From Streptomyces indicus (GTDB taxonomy: Bacteria > Actinomycetota > Actinomycetes > Streptomycetales > Streptomycetaceae): 64,000 nt of DNA. The notes under the pieces are model-generated. The model did not search any database, was not told the DNA's origin, and worked only from the letters and a program-made list of their open reading frames with translations. The DNA lies in contig NZ_FNFF01000001.1 of assembly GCF_900100315.1 (NCBI RefSeq), positions 744,001 to 808,000 of the forward strand. Direction: 5' to 3'. Positions within the stretch are counted from its first letter, which is position 1; each line of letters starts with the position of its first letter. The translations under genes were made by a program, and so were the position numbers. Of this stretch, positions 33,493 through 40,847 are shown one piece after another.

Positions 33493-35133
33493 ATGTCTAC
33501 CTTCCCCACCTCCGTATCCGCCACCGCGCTCGACTTCACCTGGCCCGACGGGACCGAGGTCTTCGACGACCTCCAACTGGCCGTCGGCCCCGGCCGCACC
33601 GGCCTCATCGGCGTCAACGGGTCGGGAAAATCAACCCTGTTGAAACTGATCGCCGGTGAGCTCACCCCCACCGACGGCTCCCTCAGGATCGCCGGCGAGG
33701 TCGGCTACCTGCCGCAGAACGTCACGCTCGACACCGCACTCAGAGTCGACGAGGCGCTCGGGATCGCCGCGACCCGCGCCGCGCTGCACGCCATCGAGGC
33801 GGGCGACGCGAGCGAGGAGAACTTCACGGCGGTCGGCGACGACTGGGACGTCGAGGAGCGCGCCGTCGCGATGCTCGACCAGCTCGGCCTCGGCCACATC
33901 GGCCTCGACCGCACCATCGGCGAGGTCTCCGGCGGCGAGTCCGTGCTGCTCAGGCTGGCGGCGCTGCTGCTGCGCCGCCCCGACGTGCTGCTGCTCGACG
34001 AGCCGACGAACAACCTCGACCTGTTCGCGCGGCGCCGGCTGTACGCCGCCGTCGCGGCCTGGTCCGGAGTCATGATCGTGGTCAGCCACGACCGTGAACT
34101 CCTCGACCTGGTCGACCAGATCGCCGATCTGCGCTCCGGCGAGGTCGTCTGGTACGGCGGCAACTTCACGGCGTACGAGGAGGCGCTCGCCATCGAACAG
34201 GAGGCGGCCGAGCGGATGGTGCGCGTCGCCGAGGGAGACCTCAAGAAGCAGAAGCGCGAACTGTCCGACGCCCACGTCAAGTTGGCCAAGCGCGTGCGCT
34301 ACGGCAACAAGATGTACGCACAGAAGCGCGAGCCGAAGATCATCATGAACGCCCGCAAGCGCGAGGCCCAGGTCTCCGCGGGCAAGCACCGCATCATGCA
34401 CGAGGAGAAGCTGAAGGAGGCGAAGGAACGTCTGGACGAGGCGATCGAGGCCGTACGCGACGACGAGGAGATCCGGGTCGACCTGCCGTACACGGCGGTG
34501 CCGCCGGGCCGTCAGGTCCTGACCCTGCGGAACCTCGAACTCGCCTACGGGGCGCGCGTGAAGGGCGAGTTCGACCTGCGCGGGCCCGAGCGGATCGCGC
34601 TGATCGGGCGCAACGGTGCGGGCAAGACCACGCTGCTGCGCACGGTCACGGGTGAACTGCGGCCCGTCGGGGGCGAGGTGGAGACGCATGTGCCGCTGCG
34701 CTTCCTGCCGCAGCGCCTCGACGTGCTCGACGGCGCCCTGACGGTGGCGGAGAACGTGGCGAAGGCCGCGCCCGACGCCACCAACAACCGGGTGCGGGCG
34801 CGCCTGGCCCGCTTCCTGTTCAAGGGCGCGCGGGCCGATCAGCTCGCGTCGACCCTGTCGGGCGGCGAGCGGTTCCGCGCGGCGCTCGCCGCGCTGATGC
34901 TCGCCGAGCCGGCGCCGCAGCTGCTGATGCTGGACGAGCCGACGAACAACCTCGACATGGCCAGCGTCCGTCAGCTCACCGACGCGCTGGACGCGTACGA
35001 GGGAGCGCTGATCGTGGCCAGCCACGATCTGCCGTTCCTGGAGTCGATCGGGATCACCCGGTGGCTGCTGCTCGACGGTGAGCTGCGCGACACCAGCCTG
35101 GAGGAGGTGCGGGAGCTGATGGCACTGAACTGA
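33493..35133 (+). CDS. ABC-F family ATPase (ribosome-protection type)
   Basis: Soluble protein of 546 aa with two ATPase domains and no membrane segment. NBD1 (about 1-245) has GVNGSGKST, signature VSGGESVLL and LLLDEPTNNLD. NBD2 (about 330-546) has GRNGAGKTT, signature LSGGERFRA and LMLDEPTNNLD. A charged linker (about 235-320) lies between, where ABC-F proteins carry the ribosome P-site tip. The ATG at 33493 follows GAGAGG; an in-frame GTG at 33286 would overlap the leader elements and add non-homologous residues. The regulated leader makes drug resistance more likely than housekeeping. Confidence 0.92.
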   Translation: MSTFPTSVSATALDFTWPDGTEVFDDLQLAVGPGRTGLIGVNGSGKSTLLKLIAGELTPTDGSLRIAGEVGYLPQNVTLDTALRVDEALGIAATRAALHAIEAGDASEENFTAVGDDWDVEERAVAMLDQLGLGHIGLDRTIGEVSGGESVLLRLAALLLRRPDVLLLDEPTNNLDLFARRRLYAAVAAWSGVMIVVSHDRELLDLVDQIADLRSGEVVWYGGNFTAYEEALAIEQEAAERMVRVAEGDLKKQKRELSDAHVKLAKRVRYGNKMYAQKREPKIIMNARKREAQVSAGKHRIMHEEKLKEAKERLDEAIEAVRDDEEIRVDLPYTAVPPGRQVLTLRNLELAYGARVKGEFDLRGPERIALIGRNGAGKTTLLRTVTGELRPVGGEVETHVPLRFLPQRLDVLDGALTVAENVAKAAPDATNNRVRARLARFLFKGARADQLASTLSGGERFRAALAALMLAEPAPQLLMLDEPTNNLDMASVRQLTDALDAYEGALIVASHDLPFLESIGITRWLLLDGELRDTSLEEVRELMALN

Positions 35134-35169
35134 GGCGCCGGACGCCCCGGAAATCGAGGCATGACGCGG

Positions 35170-35204
35170 GCGTGAGTGCGGTCGCGGGACGGCCGCACTC
35201 ACGC
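35170..35204 (+). terminator. Terminator after the ABC-F gene
   Basis: A 12-bp perfect inverted repeat (GCGTGAGTGCGG, 35170-35181; complement 35193-35204) with an 11-base loop, 36 bp after the stop codon. Confidence 0.8.
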
Positions 35205-35269
35205 TGCGCGTTGGGGACAAAACGGACTGCGCGGGGCCCTGATCAGGGATCTCCTTTACGCGATGCTTA

Positions 35270-35302
35270 ACCTACGGTTTCGTAACCTACGAACCCGTAG
35301 GT
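35270..35302. promoter_or_regulatory. Tandem overlapping operators upstream of the desaturase gene
   Basis: ACCTACG-GTTT-CGTAACC (35270-35287, imperfect) overlaps ACCTACG-AACC-CGTAGGT (35285-35302, perfect 7-bp arms); the two centres are 15 bp apart. GGTTTCGTAACC (35276-35287) is a further palindrome. Dense repeats 57 bp before the GTG start point to strong repressor control, probably by a TetR-type lipid regulator encoded elsewhere. Confidence 0.6.
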
Positions 35303-35358
35303 ACTGCGCGACTTCGCGCTGCCCGCGTATCCCCCTGCCCCAGTCCCCAGGAGCACCC

Positions 35359-36336
35359 GTGACTCTTACCTCTCCCCACCTCGGCAGTCCGACCGGCTGG
35401 ACCGACGCCCGGTTGCTGTACGCGCTGGAAGAGGTTGTCGAGAAGGAGCTCAACCGGCACCTCAAGGTCACCAAGGACTGGATGCCGCACGAGTACGTGC
35501 CGTGGTCCGACGGCCGCAACTTCCCCGGATTCTTCGAGGACGGCGAGGCCTGGGACCCCAGCCAGTCCAAGGTGACCGACATCGGAAAGACCGCTCTGGT
35601 GGTCAATCTGCTGACCGAGGACAACCTCCCGAGCTACCACCACGAGATCGCCACCCTCTTCGGCCGCGAGGGCGCCTGGGGCACCTGGGTGCACCGCTGG
35701 ACCGCCGAGGAGGGCCGGCACGGCATCGTGATGCGGGACTACCTGCTCGCCTCGCGCGCGGTGGACCCGGACAAGCTCGAGCAGTTCCGTATGTCCCACA
35801 TGTCGGAGGGCTTCGAGTCCGACAACCGGCACTCGATGCTGCACTCCATCGCGTACGTGGCCTTCCAGGAGCTGGCCACCCGCATCTCCCACCGCAACAC
35901 CGGCCACCAGTCCGGTGACCCGGTCTGCGACCGGATGCTCGCCCGTATCGCCACGGACGAGAACCTGCACATGGTCTTCTACCGCAACCTGCTCAAGAAC
36001 GCTTTCGAGCTCGCCCCGGATCTGACCATGCAGGCCGTCCGCGACGTGGTGGTCAACTTCCGCATGCCCGGCCACGGCATCCCCGGCTTCGAGCGCGCCG
36101 CCGCGCAGATGGCCATCGGCGAGATCTACAACATGCGCATTCACCACGACGACGTGCTCTCGCCCGTCCTGCGCTTCCTGAAGGTCCTGGAGATCCAGGG
36201 CCTGGGCCCGGAGGGCCTCAAGGCGCAGGAGGAGCTCGGCCTGTTCATGAACGGGCTGGACGCGGAGGCCGCGAAGTTCGACGAGAAGCTGGCCGCGCGC
36301 AAGGCGCGGCTCGCGGCGCGCGCGGCCGCCCAGTAG
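35359..36336 (+). CDS. Acyl-ACP desaturase (diiron, soluble)
   Basis: Soluble diiron fatty-acid desaturase of 325 aa, introducing a double bond into acyl-ACP. The diiron ligands are visible: E in the first helix (LTEDNLPSYH), then WTAEEGRHG (E-x2-H), and the second pair around ATDENLHMVFY. These match stearoyl-ACP desaturase-type DesA proteins. The GTG start at 35359 follows AGGAG; upstream in-frame codons lie within the operator region and are rejected. It needs ferredoxin for electrons, which is not encoded nearby. Probably sets membrane fluidity, controlled through the tandem operators. Confidence 0.92.
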   Translation: MTLTSPHLGSPTGWTDARLLYALEEVVEKELNRHLKVTKDWMPHEYVPWSDGRNFPGFFEDGEAWDPSQSKVTDIGKTALVVNLLTEDNLPSYHHEIATLFGREGAWGTWVHRWTAEEGRHGIVMRDYLLASRAVDPDKLEQFRMSHMSEGFESDNRHSMLHSIAYVAFQELATRISHRNTGHQSGDPVCDRMLARIATDENLHMVFYRNLLKNAFELAPDLTMQAVRDVVVNFRMPGHGIPGFERAAAQMAIGEIYNMRIHHDDVLSPVLRFLKVLEIQGLGPEGLKAQEELGLFMNGLDAEAAKFDEKLAARKARLAARAAAQ

Positions 36337-36347
36337 CCACCCCTCTG

Positions 36348-36374
36348 ATCGGCGGGCCGCACCGGCCCGCCGAT
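36348..36374 (+). terminator. Terminator after the desaturase gene
   Basis: A perfect 12-bp inverted repeat (ATCGGCGGGCCG, 36348-36359; complement 36363-36374) with a 3-base loop, 11 bp after the stop. Confidence 0.88.
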
Positions 36375-36492
36375 TCCGGCCGAACCGGCCCGTTCACGAA
36401 GCACCCCGGCGGTGCCACGTTGCCCCCATGGCGCAGACCCATGAGTGGATGTTCTCGGTCGAGTAGGCCTGAACCGCGGCCCGGGGCACCCG

Positions 36493-36738
36493 CTAGCGCC
36501 GGGAGCGCCTGAGGGCGAGCCGCTCTTTCTCGGAGAGGCCGCCCCAGACGCCGAAGCGCTCGTCGTGCCGGAGCGCGTGGTCGAGGCAGGCGGCGCGGCC
36601 GGGACAGGAGGCACAGATGCGCTTGGCCTCACTCACGGAACTCCCGGGTTCCGGAAAGAAGAACTCCGGCCCGGTCTGAGCGCACAGGGCGTCCTCGTGC
36701 CAGGCGGGTGTGGGGGTGGCTGCAGTCATGCGGGGCAT
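36493..36738 (-). CDS. WhiB-like (Wbl) iron-sulfur transcription factor
   Basis: Small regulator of 81 aa of the actinobacterial Wbl family. Four cysteines (Cys19, Cys42, Cys45, Cys51; C-x22-C-x2-C-x5-C) bind a [4Fe-4S] cluster, and GVWGG (residues 63-67) is the family turn motif before the basic C-terminal helix LALRRSRR. The start at 36738 gives MPRMTAATPTPAWHE; the second ATG at 36729 is also possible. Which Wbl paralogue this is cannot be fixed. The 355-bp upstream gap is filled by a 26-bp degenerate tandem array. Confidence 0.93.
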   Translation of the reverse strand: MPRMTAATPTPAWHEDALCAQTGPEFFFPEPGSSVSEAKRICASCPGRAACLDHALRHDERFGVWGGLSEKERLALRRSRR

Positions 36739-37093
36739 GGGCAGAAGCCTGCCGCGTGGCGTGAAACGTTCGCTCAACGAGAGATCAACGTGGACGGGGG
36801 CTGCGGGCCTGCTGGGCTCGGGGTGCCGCGTGCCGGGCCGGTGGCGTGGTGCCGCGCGGCTGACCGGCGAGGTGCCGCGGGGCTGACCGGTTGCGCGGTG
36901 CCGCGTGCCGGGCCGGGTGCCGCCTGCCCGCCCGGTCCCGGAGTGCCGCGCGGCCGCCCGATCGCGGGGCGCCGCATGCCACGCCGGACCGGGGCGCCGA
37001 CTGCCGGGCCAGAGGTGCCTGCCCGCACCTGCACGCGCCCGCCGCGACGCCGCGATTACCGGTGACACCGGCGGCTTCGGCAAGATGGGCGTC
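36739..37093. repeat. Degenerate 26-bp tandem array (about nine copies) filling the wbl upstream gap
   Basis: Units near GGTGCCGCGYGCCGGGCCGG start at 36822, 36848, 36871, 36897, 36916, 36942, 36968, 36993 and 37014 (spacing mostly 25-26, range 19-26). The gap also has to carry the wbl promoter; the first 80 bp (36739-36821) are less repetitive. No coding sequence is supported. Confidence 0.8.
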
Positions 37094-37627
37094 ATGACCG
37101 AGATCCGCACGCCCCGCCTCCTCCTCCGCCGCTGGCTCGACAGCGACCTCGTACCGATGGCGGAGATCAACGCCGACCGGCGGGTCATGCGCTGGGTGGA
37201 CGACGGCTCGGTGCGCAGCCTGGACGAGACCGCCGAGGACATCGAGCGGTGGGAGGAGGAGTGGGACGAGGAGGGCTTCGGCCTCTTCGCGGTCGAACTC
37301 CTCGCCTCGGGCGAACTGGCCGGCTTCACCGGCCTCACCCTGCCCGAGTACCTGCCGGAGGCACTGCCCCACCCGGCGATCGCCTGGCGGCTCGGCGCAC
37401 CGTTCTGGGGCCAGGGCTACGCCTCCGAAGCCGCCCACGCCACGCTGGAGTTCGCGCTCCAGGACCGCGGCCTCGACCACGTCGTCGCCATCAGCAGGGT
37501 CGGCGACACGGCCTCGGCGAACGTGATCGGCAAGCTCGGCATGGTCCCCGAACGCGAGACGACCCATCCCGAGTACGACGTACCGCTGCAGATCCACGGC
37601 ATCGATCTCACGGAGTACGCGGCATAA
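37094..37627 (+). CDS. GNAT acetyltransferase, RimJ/RimL type
   Basis: N-acetyltransferase of 177 aa. It begins TPRLLLRRWLDSDL, the classic RimJ/RimL-type start, and has the acetyl-CoA-binding region APFWGQGYASEAAHATLEFA followed by GLDHVVAISRVGDTASANVIGKLG. The ATG at 37094 is chosen because it matches the family start; an in-frame ATG nine bases upstream is possible. Substrate unknown (ribosomal protein or small amine). It is preceded by the 26-bp tandem array. Confidence 0.9.
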   Translation: MTEIRTPRLLLRRWLDSDLVPMAEINADRRVMRWVDDGSVRSLDETAEDIERWEEEWDEEGFGLFAVELLASGELAGFTGLTLPEYLPEALPHPAIAWRLGAPFWGQGYASEAAHATLEFALQDRGLDHVVAISRVGDTASANVIGKLGMVPERETTHPEYDVPLQIHGIDLTEYAA

Positions 37628-37769
37628 GTTCCGCGCCGGGTCCGGTTGGTCGCGGATCCGTGCCGCCCGTGTCACGCCACCGCTGCGGGCCCCGGTCCCG
37701 AGGAACCCGTAGCGCCGCCGACTGGTGTTCCCCTGCACAACCAGTCACCGTGCCGAAGGGGTACACACC

Positions 37770-38033
37770 ATGGGCGGCAACCGCTACTTCACCTGGGACG
37801 GCTACTACCGGGGCCCTGGCGCCGGCATCGGCTTCCTGATCCTTCTCGGCTTCATCGTCTACGCGGCCACGCACCCCGGCACACTCGACAGCATCCTCGA
37901 GTCGCTCCGGGGACAGTTCGGCGACCTCACCGCACCAGAGGTCACGCCGCCCGCGGACCCGACAGGCACGCCGCCCACCGACCCGGGAGGCGCGCCGCCT
38001 CCGGCAGGACCGGATGCGGCACCGGCGCCCTGA
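37770..38033 (+). CDS. Small single-pass membrane protein, proline-rich tail
   Basis: 87-aa protein not recognised as a known family. After MGGNRYFTWDGYYRGPG comes one hydrophobic segment (GIGFLILLGFIVYAA, about 18-32), then a soluble part ending in a Pro/Ala/Gly-rich tail (PPADPTGTPPTDPGG). The ATG at 37770 follows GAAGGGG, a credible ribosome site. It is convergent with a cupin gene; CCTGACC/GGTCAGG at 38029-38035/38062-38068 may form a weak shared terminator. Confidence 0.65.
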   Translation: MGGNRYFTWDGYYRGPGAGIGFLILLGFIVYAATHPGTLDSILESLRGQFGDLTAPEVTPPADPTGTPPTDPGGAPPPAGPDAAPAP

Positions 38034-38063
38034 CCCTCGGGCCGCGAGGCGACCGGACACCGG

Positions 38064-38552
38064 TCAGGCCACCGCCTTCAGATGCCGCGGATCACGCGAG
38101 GTCCGCTCCGCGCGCGGCAGGCGGTCGACGGCCGGGCCGCGGGTGAGTACGGCGAGCAGCGTGGCCGGGCGGCTCGTGCGGTTGGCCAGCGTGAAGAGCT
38201 CGCCGCGCGGCACCATCACACACGCGGCCGGCCGCAGCGTGATCCGCCCACGGCCCGGACTCTCCACGTCGACCTCGCCGTCCACGCAGGTCAGGATCGC
38301 CTCGGAGCCCTCGTACGCATGCGCCTCGCGCTCCGCGCCGGGAAGCATCCGGATCCGCGCGACGGCCAGCTCCTCCAGCGGCGCGCCCCGGGGATCGAGG
38401 CGCGCGACGGACTCCTCGCCCGCCACGGGCCGGGGGTCGATACGGATCGGGTACATCTCGGGCTCCAGGTGCTCGGACCACGGGCCGGCCGCATGCGCCT
38501 GCCTCACGGACCGGGCTCGGACGGCCCGTACGGCATCCCCCGAAGACGACAT
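38064..38552 (-). CDS. Cupin-domain protein
   Basis: Probable single-domain cupin of 162 aa. The core is VARIRMLPGAEREAHAYEGSEAILTCVDGEVDVESPG followed by LRPAACVMVPRGELFTLANRTSRPATLLAVL, which fits the two cupin motifs. Metal ligands are partly replaced (one His, several Glu), so it may be a binding rather than a catalytic cupin. The first 40 residues lack homology. The ATG at 38552 has no strong ribosome site, so the true start could be internal. Confidence 0.68.
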   Translation of the reverse strand: MSSSGDAVRAVRARSVRQAHAAGPWSEHLEPEMYPIRIDPRPVAGEESVARLDPRGAPLEELAVARIRMLPGAEREAHAYEGSEAILTCVDGEVDVESPGRGRITLRPAACVMVPRGELFTLANRTSRPATLLAVLTRGPAVDRLPRAERTSRDPRHLKAVA

Positions 38553-38677
38553 CGTCGATTATCACATCCCGGACATTTGCCACGCATTCGAGGGCGCCCG
38601 CGCCCGGACGCGATGCGCCGAGGGCCCCGCGACACCGGACCCACGGCACACCCCGCCCGAGCAGCGCCCGCAGCGCC

Positions 38678-39466
38678 TCACTCCTGGTTCGGATCGCCCT
38701 TGATCAGCGCGAGCCGCGCGCCCTGCGGATCGGTCACCTTCGCCAGGCGCCCGACGCCCGTCATGGACGTGGGCTCCATCTGCACGCTCGCCCCGAGCTC
38801 GCGCGCCTTGGCCACGGCTTGGTCCACGTCCTCCACCTCGAAGTACGGCAGCCAGTGCGGGCCGCGCTCGGCCTCGACCGGGTCGTCGGACCGGTCCACG
38901 ATGCCGCCGTACATGGCGTCCTCGTCCGTGCCGCCCGGGTGCACGGAGGTGTAGGACCCGCCCGGGAACTCGACCGCGCTGGTGCGCAGCCCGAGCGCCG
39001 CACCGTAGAACGCGGCCGCCGCGGGGACGTCCGTGGTGTACAGCTCGACCCAGTTCAGCGAGTTCGGCTCATTGACCAGCTCGAATCCCTTCATCTCGCC
39101 CGGCTGCCAGATGCCGAAGCCCGCGCCCGCCGGGTCGCTGTAGAGCGCCATGCGCCCGAGCGGTCCGACATCCATGGGCGCCATGAGCTCGGCGCCCGAA
39201 GCCTGCTCGACCGCCTTCGCGGTCGCGTCCGCGTCGGGTGTCTGGAAGTAGATCCCCCAGCCGGGCTCGCCCTCCTCGGGCGCGACTTGCATGCCGCCGG
39301 CGACGGCCTGCCCCTTGCTGCGGTACGTCACATAGCCGCCGAACTCCTCGGACGACTGCGCCTCCCAGCCGAAGAGGGCGCCGTAGAACGCGTTGGCGGC
39401 TTCGATGTCCGGGGTGCCGAGGTCGACCCAGACCAGAGAACCGGTGACAAAACGGGTGGTGAGCAT
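38678..39466 (-). CDS. VOC-family (glyoxalase/bleomycin-resistance fold) protein, two domains
   Basis: Cytosolic protein of 262 aa built from two vicinal-oxygen-chelate domains. The first (about 8-120) starts GSLVWVDLGTPDIEAANAFYGALFGW and the second (about 135-255) starts LNWVELYTTDVPAAAAFYGAALG. Both follow the hydroxylase CADRE-like pattern seen in many Streptomyces proteins of unknown substrate. The ATG at 39466 follows AAAGGAG. A DNA-damage-type promoter lies 41-63 bp upstream (39507-39529), suggesting stress induction. Confidence 0.9.
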   Translation of the reverse strand: MLTTRFVTGSLVWVDLGTPDIEAANAFYGALFGWEAQSSEEFGGYVTYRSKGQAVAGGMQVAPEEGEPGWGIYFQTPDADATAKAVEQASGAELMAPMDVGPLGRMALYSDPAGAGFGIWQPGEMKGFELVNEPNSLNWVELYTTDVPAAAAFYGAALGLRTSAVEFPGGSYTSVHPGGTDEDAMYGGIVDRSDDPVEAERGPHWLPYFEVEDVDQAVAKARELGASVQMEPTSMTGVGRLAKVTDPQGARLALIKGDPNQE

Positions 39467-39506
39467 GAGCCACTCCTTTGTGGGTCCCGTTGTCCTGCCG
39501 CTCCCG

Positions 39507-39529
39507 AGTCTTGCACCGCCCACTGACAA
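39507..39529 (-). promoter_or_regulatory. DNA-damage-type (PafBC-like) promoter of the VOC gene
   Basis: Minus strand: TTGTCAGTGG at 39529-39520, seven bases, then AAGACT at 39512-39507. The -35-like block is perfect; the -10 has A instead of T at its first position, so the match is somewhat weaker than at 17710. Confidence 0.65.
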
Positions 39530-39563
39530 CCGCCCCGCCACTGCCGAAGCGGAGCGGGGCGGT
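39529..39563 (-). terminator. Terminator after the small laccase gene
   Basis: A perfect 10-bp inverted repeat (ACCGCCCCGC, 39529-39538; complement 39554-39563) with an inner CCG-AAG-CGG hairpin, 29 bp after the laccase stop on the minus strand. It abuts the VOC promoter. Confidence 0.7.
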
Positions 39564-39591
39564 CACCTGCGGTGGTAGTGCGCGGGCGCAC

Positions 39592-40647
39592 TCAGTGCGC
39601 GTGTGCGGCCCCCGAGTCCTCGGCCGGCTCCTTCGCCGACGACTTCTCCGCGGCCCCGTGGCCCTCATGCCCACCGTCGTGCCCGGGGATCGTCCCGTCC
39701 GGTTTCGCGACGAGGAAGAAGCCCGCCATCCCCATGTCGGAGTGGCTCTGGACGTGGCAGTGGTACATCCATGCGCCGGCCCCCACCCGCTCCCCCGCGA
39801 TGATCTGGAAACCGAAGGAGTCGGCGGGTCCGGTGATCTTGTTGTCGATCACCGGCGAGGGGTCCTCGGGGCCGGACAGCATGCCGGTGCGGTTGTCCGC
39901 CCAGCGATGACCGTGCATGTGGAACGTGTGGTAGAACTCGCCGTGCGTGATCATCACGATCTCCACGCGGTCGCCCACCGTGGCCTTGAAGTCGGGCCCG
40001 GTCTTCAGGTTGTTGATCGTCATGTCGTTGAAGACGATCGTGAAGGTCTTGTCGGGCAGGATGTCGCCCTTGCGCCGCACGATCAGCGGCCCGTACAGCC
40101 CCTTGCGCAGACCGCCGGTGCCGTGGTCCGTACCGACGACGTGGTCGTGGTAGTGCCAGTAGCCCGCGCTCCCGGCGCGCCAGGTGCCGTCCGCGCGGCG
40201 CCCCGGCGCGTGGGTGCGCCAGGTGTACGTGCGCGAACCCCCCGGCTCCACATGGGAGTTGTTGTGCCGGGTGCCGTCGCTGGTGATCTCGTAGTCCACG
40301 CCGTGCGGGTGCAGCGAGACATCGATGTCGAGAGTGTTGATCACCTCGATGTGCAGGGTGTCGCCCTCGACCATCTCGATGAGCGGCCCCGGTATGGACG
40401 CCTTGCCCTTCTCCAGGCCGTAGCCGAGCTGGCCGTCGGCCAACTCCTCGACGTAGAGCGTCATATGGCGCACCGCACCGCCCGCGGGCGCCACCGCCGC
40501 CTCCGCCACGGCCGAGGCGGAACTGCCGGATCCGGCCGCCGACATCGATGTCAGACCGGTGGCGACCACCGCTCCGCCGGCGAGAAGCCGCCGGTTGAAG
40601 ACCCGTCTGCCGAGGTTTTCGAGGCTGCTTGCCGACTGCTCGGGCAT
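39592..40647 (-). CDS. Two-domain small laccase (multicopper oxidase), Tat-exported
   Basis: Extracellular multicopper oxidase of 351 aa that oxidises phenols or reduced metals and reduces O2 to water. The ATG at 40647 follows GGGGAG. The N-terminus [18 protein letters not shown] is a twin-arginine signal. Copper ligands are all visible: [23 protein letters not shown] and the C-terminal [13 protein letters not shown]. The order and two-domain length match the Streptomyces small laccase (SLAC) group, which forms trimers. It ends in a His-rich tail ([10 protein letters not shown]...HAH). It is divergent from the ThuA-dehydrogenase gene, sharing a 200-bp promoter region, and may work with that pair. 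Confidence 0.93.
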   Translation of the reverse strand: MPEQSASSLENLGRRVFNRRLLAGGAVVATGLTSMSAAGSGSSASAVAEAAVAPAGGAVRHMTLYVEELADGQLGYGLEKGKASIPGPLIEMVEGDTLHIEVINTLDIDVSLHPHGVDYEITSDGTRHNNSHVEPGGSRTYTWRTHAPGRRADGTWRAGSAGYWHYHDHVVGTDHGTGGLRKGLYGPLIVRRKGDILPDKTFTIVFNDMTINNLKTGPDFKATVGDRVEIVMITHGEFYHTFHMHGHRWADNRTGMLSGPEDPSPVIDNKITGPADSFGFQIIAGERVGAGAWMYHCHVQSHSDMGMAGFFLVAKPDGTIPGHDGGHEGHGAAEKSSAKEPAEDSGAAHAH

Positions 40648-40847
40648 CTGCGAACTCCCCATGTCCGTACGGAGGTTGCTGAGGCGCGGGTGGCCCCGGT
40701 GACGGGCACACGGTAGCGACGGGATCTTCATTTATCCACACTCAGGACAAAGTTCGATCCAGTCCGGTCATAGCTATTGGCGGGACGGGCAAAGCTGGCT
40801 AGCTTCCTATGCGCTGTTGCCGTTACGGACGAGGGGTGGGTGAACAC
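40648..40847. promoter_or_regulatory. Shared divergent promoter region: laccase and ThuA-GSDH operon
   Basis: 200 bp between two divergent secreted-oxidase units. It includes an AT-richer core around 40725-40780 (TTTATCC, TAGCTAT) likely to hold both promoters, and a small inverted repeat AAGCT-N4-AGCTT at 40792-40805. No known copper-regulator box was recognised. Confidence 0.4.

Noticed and set aside
36822..37040. 26-bp array as a CRISPR
   Set aside because: Units abut directly with no spacers, are degenerate, and no cas genes are near. The same holds for the arrays at 8801, 10943 and 28461.
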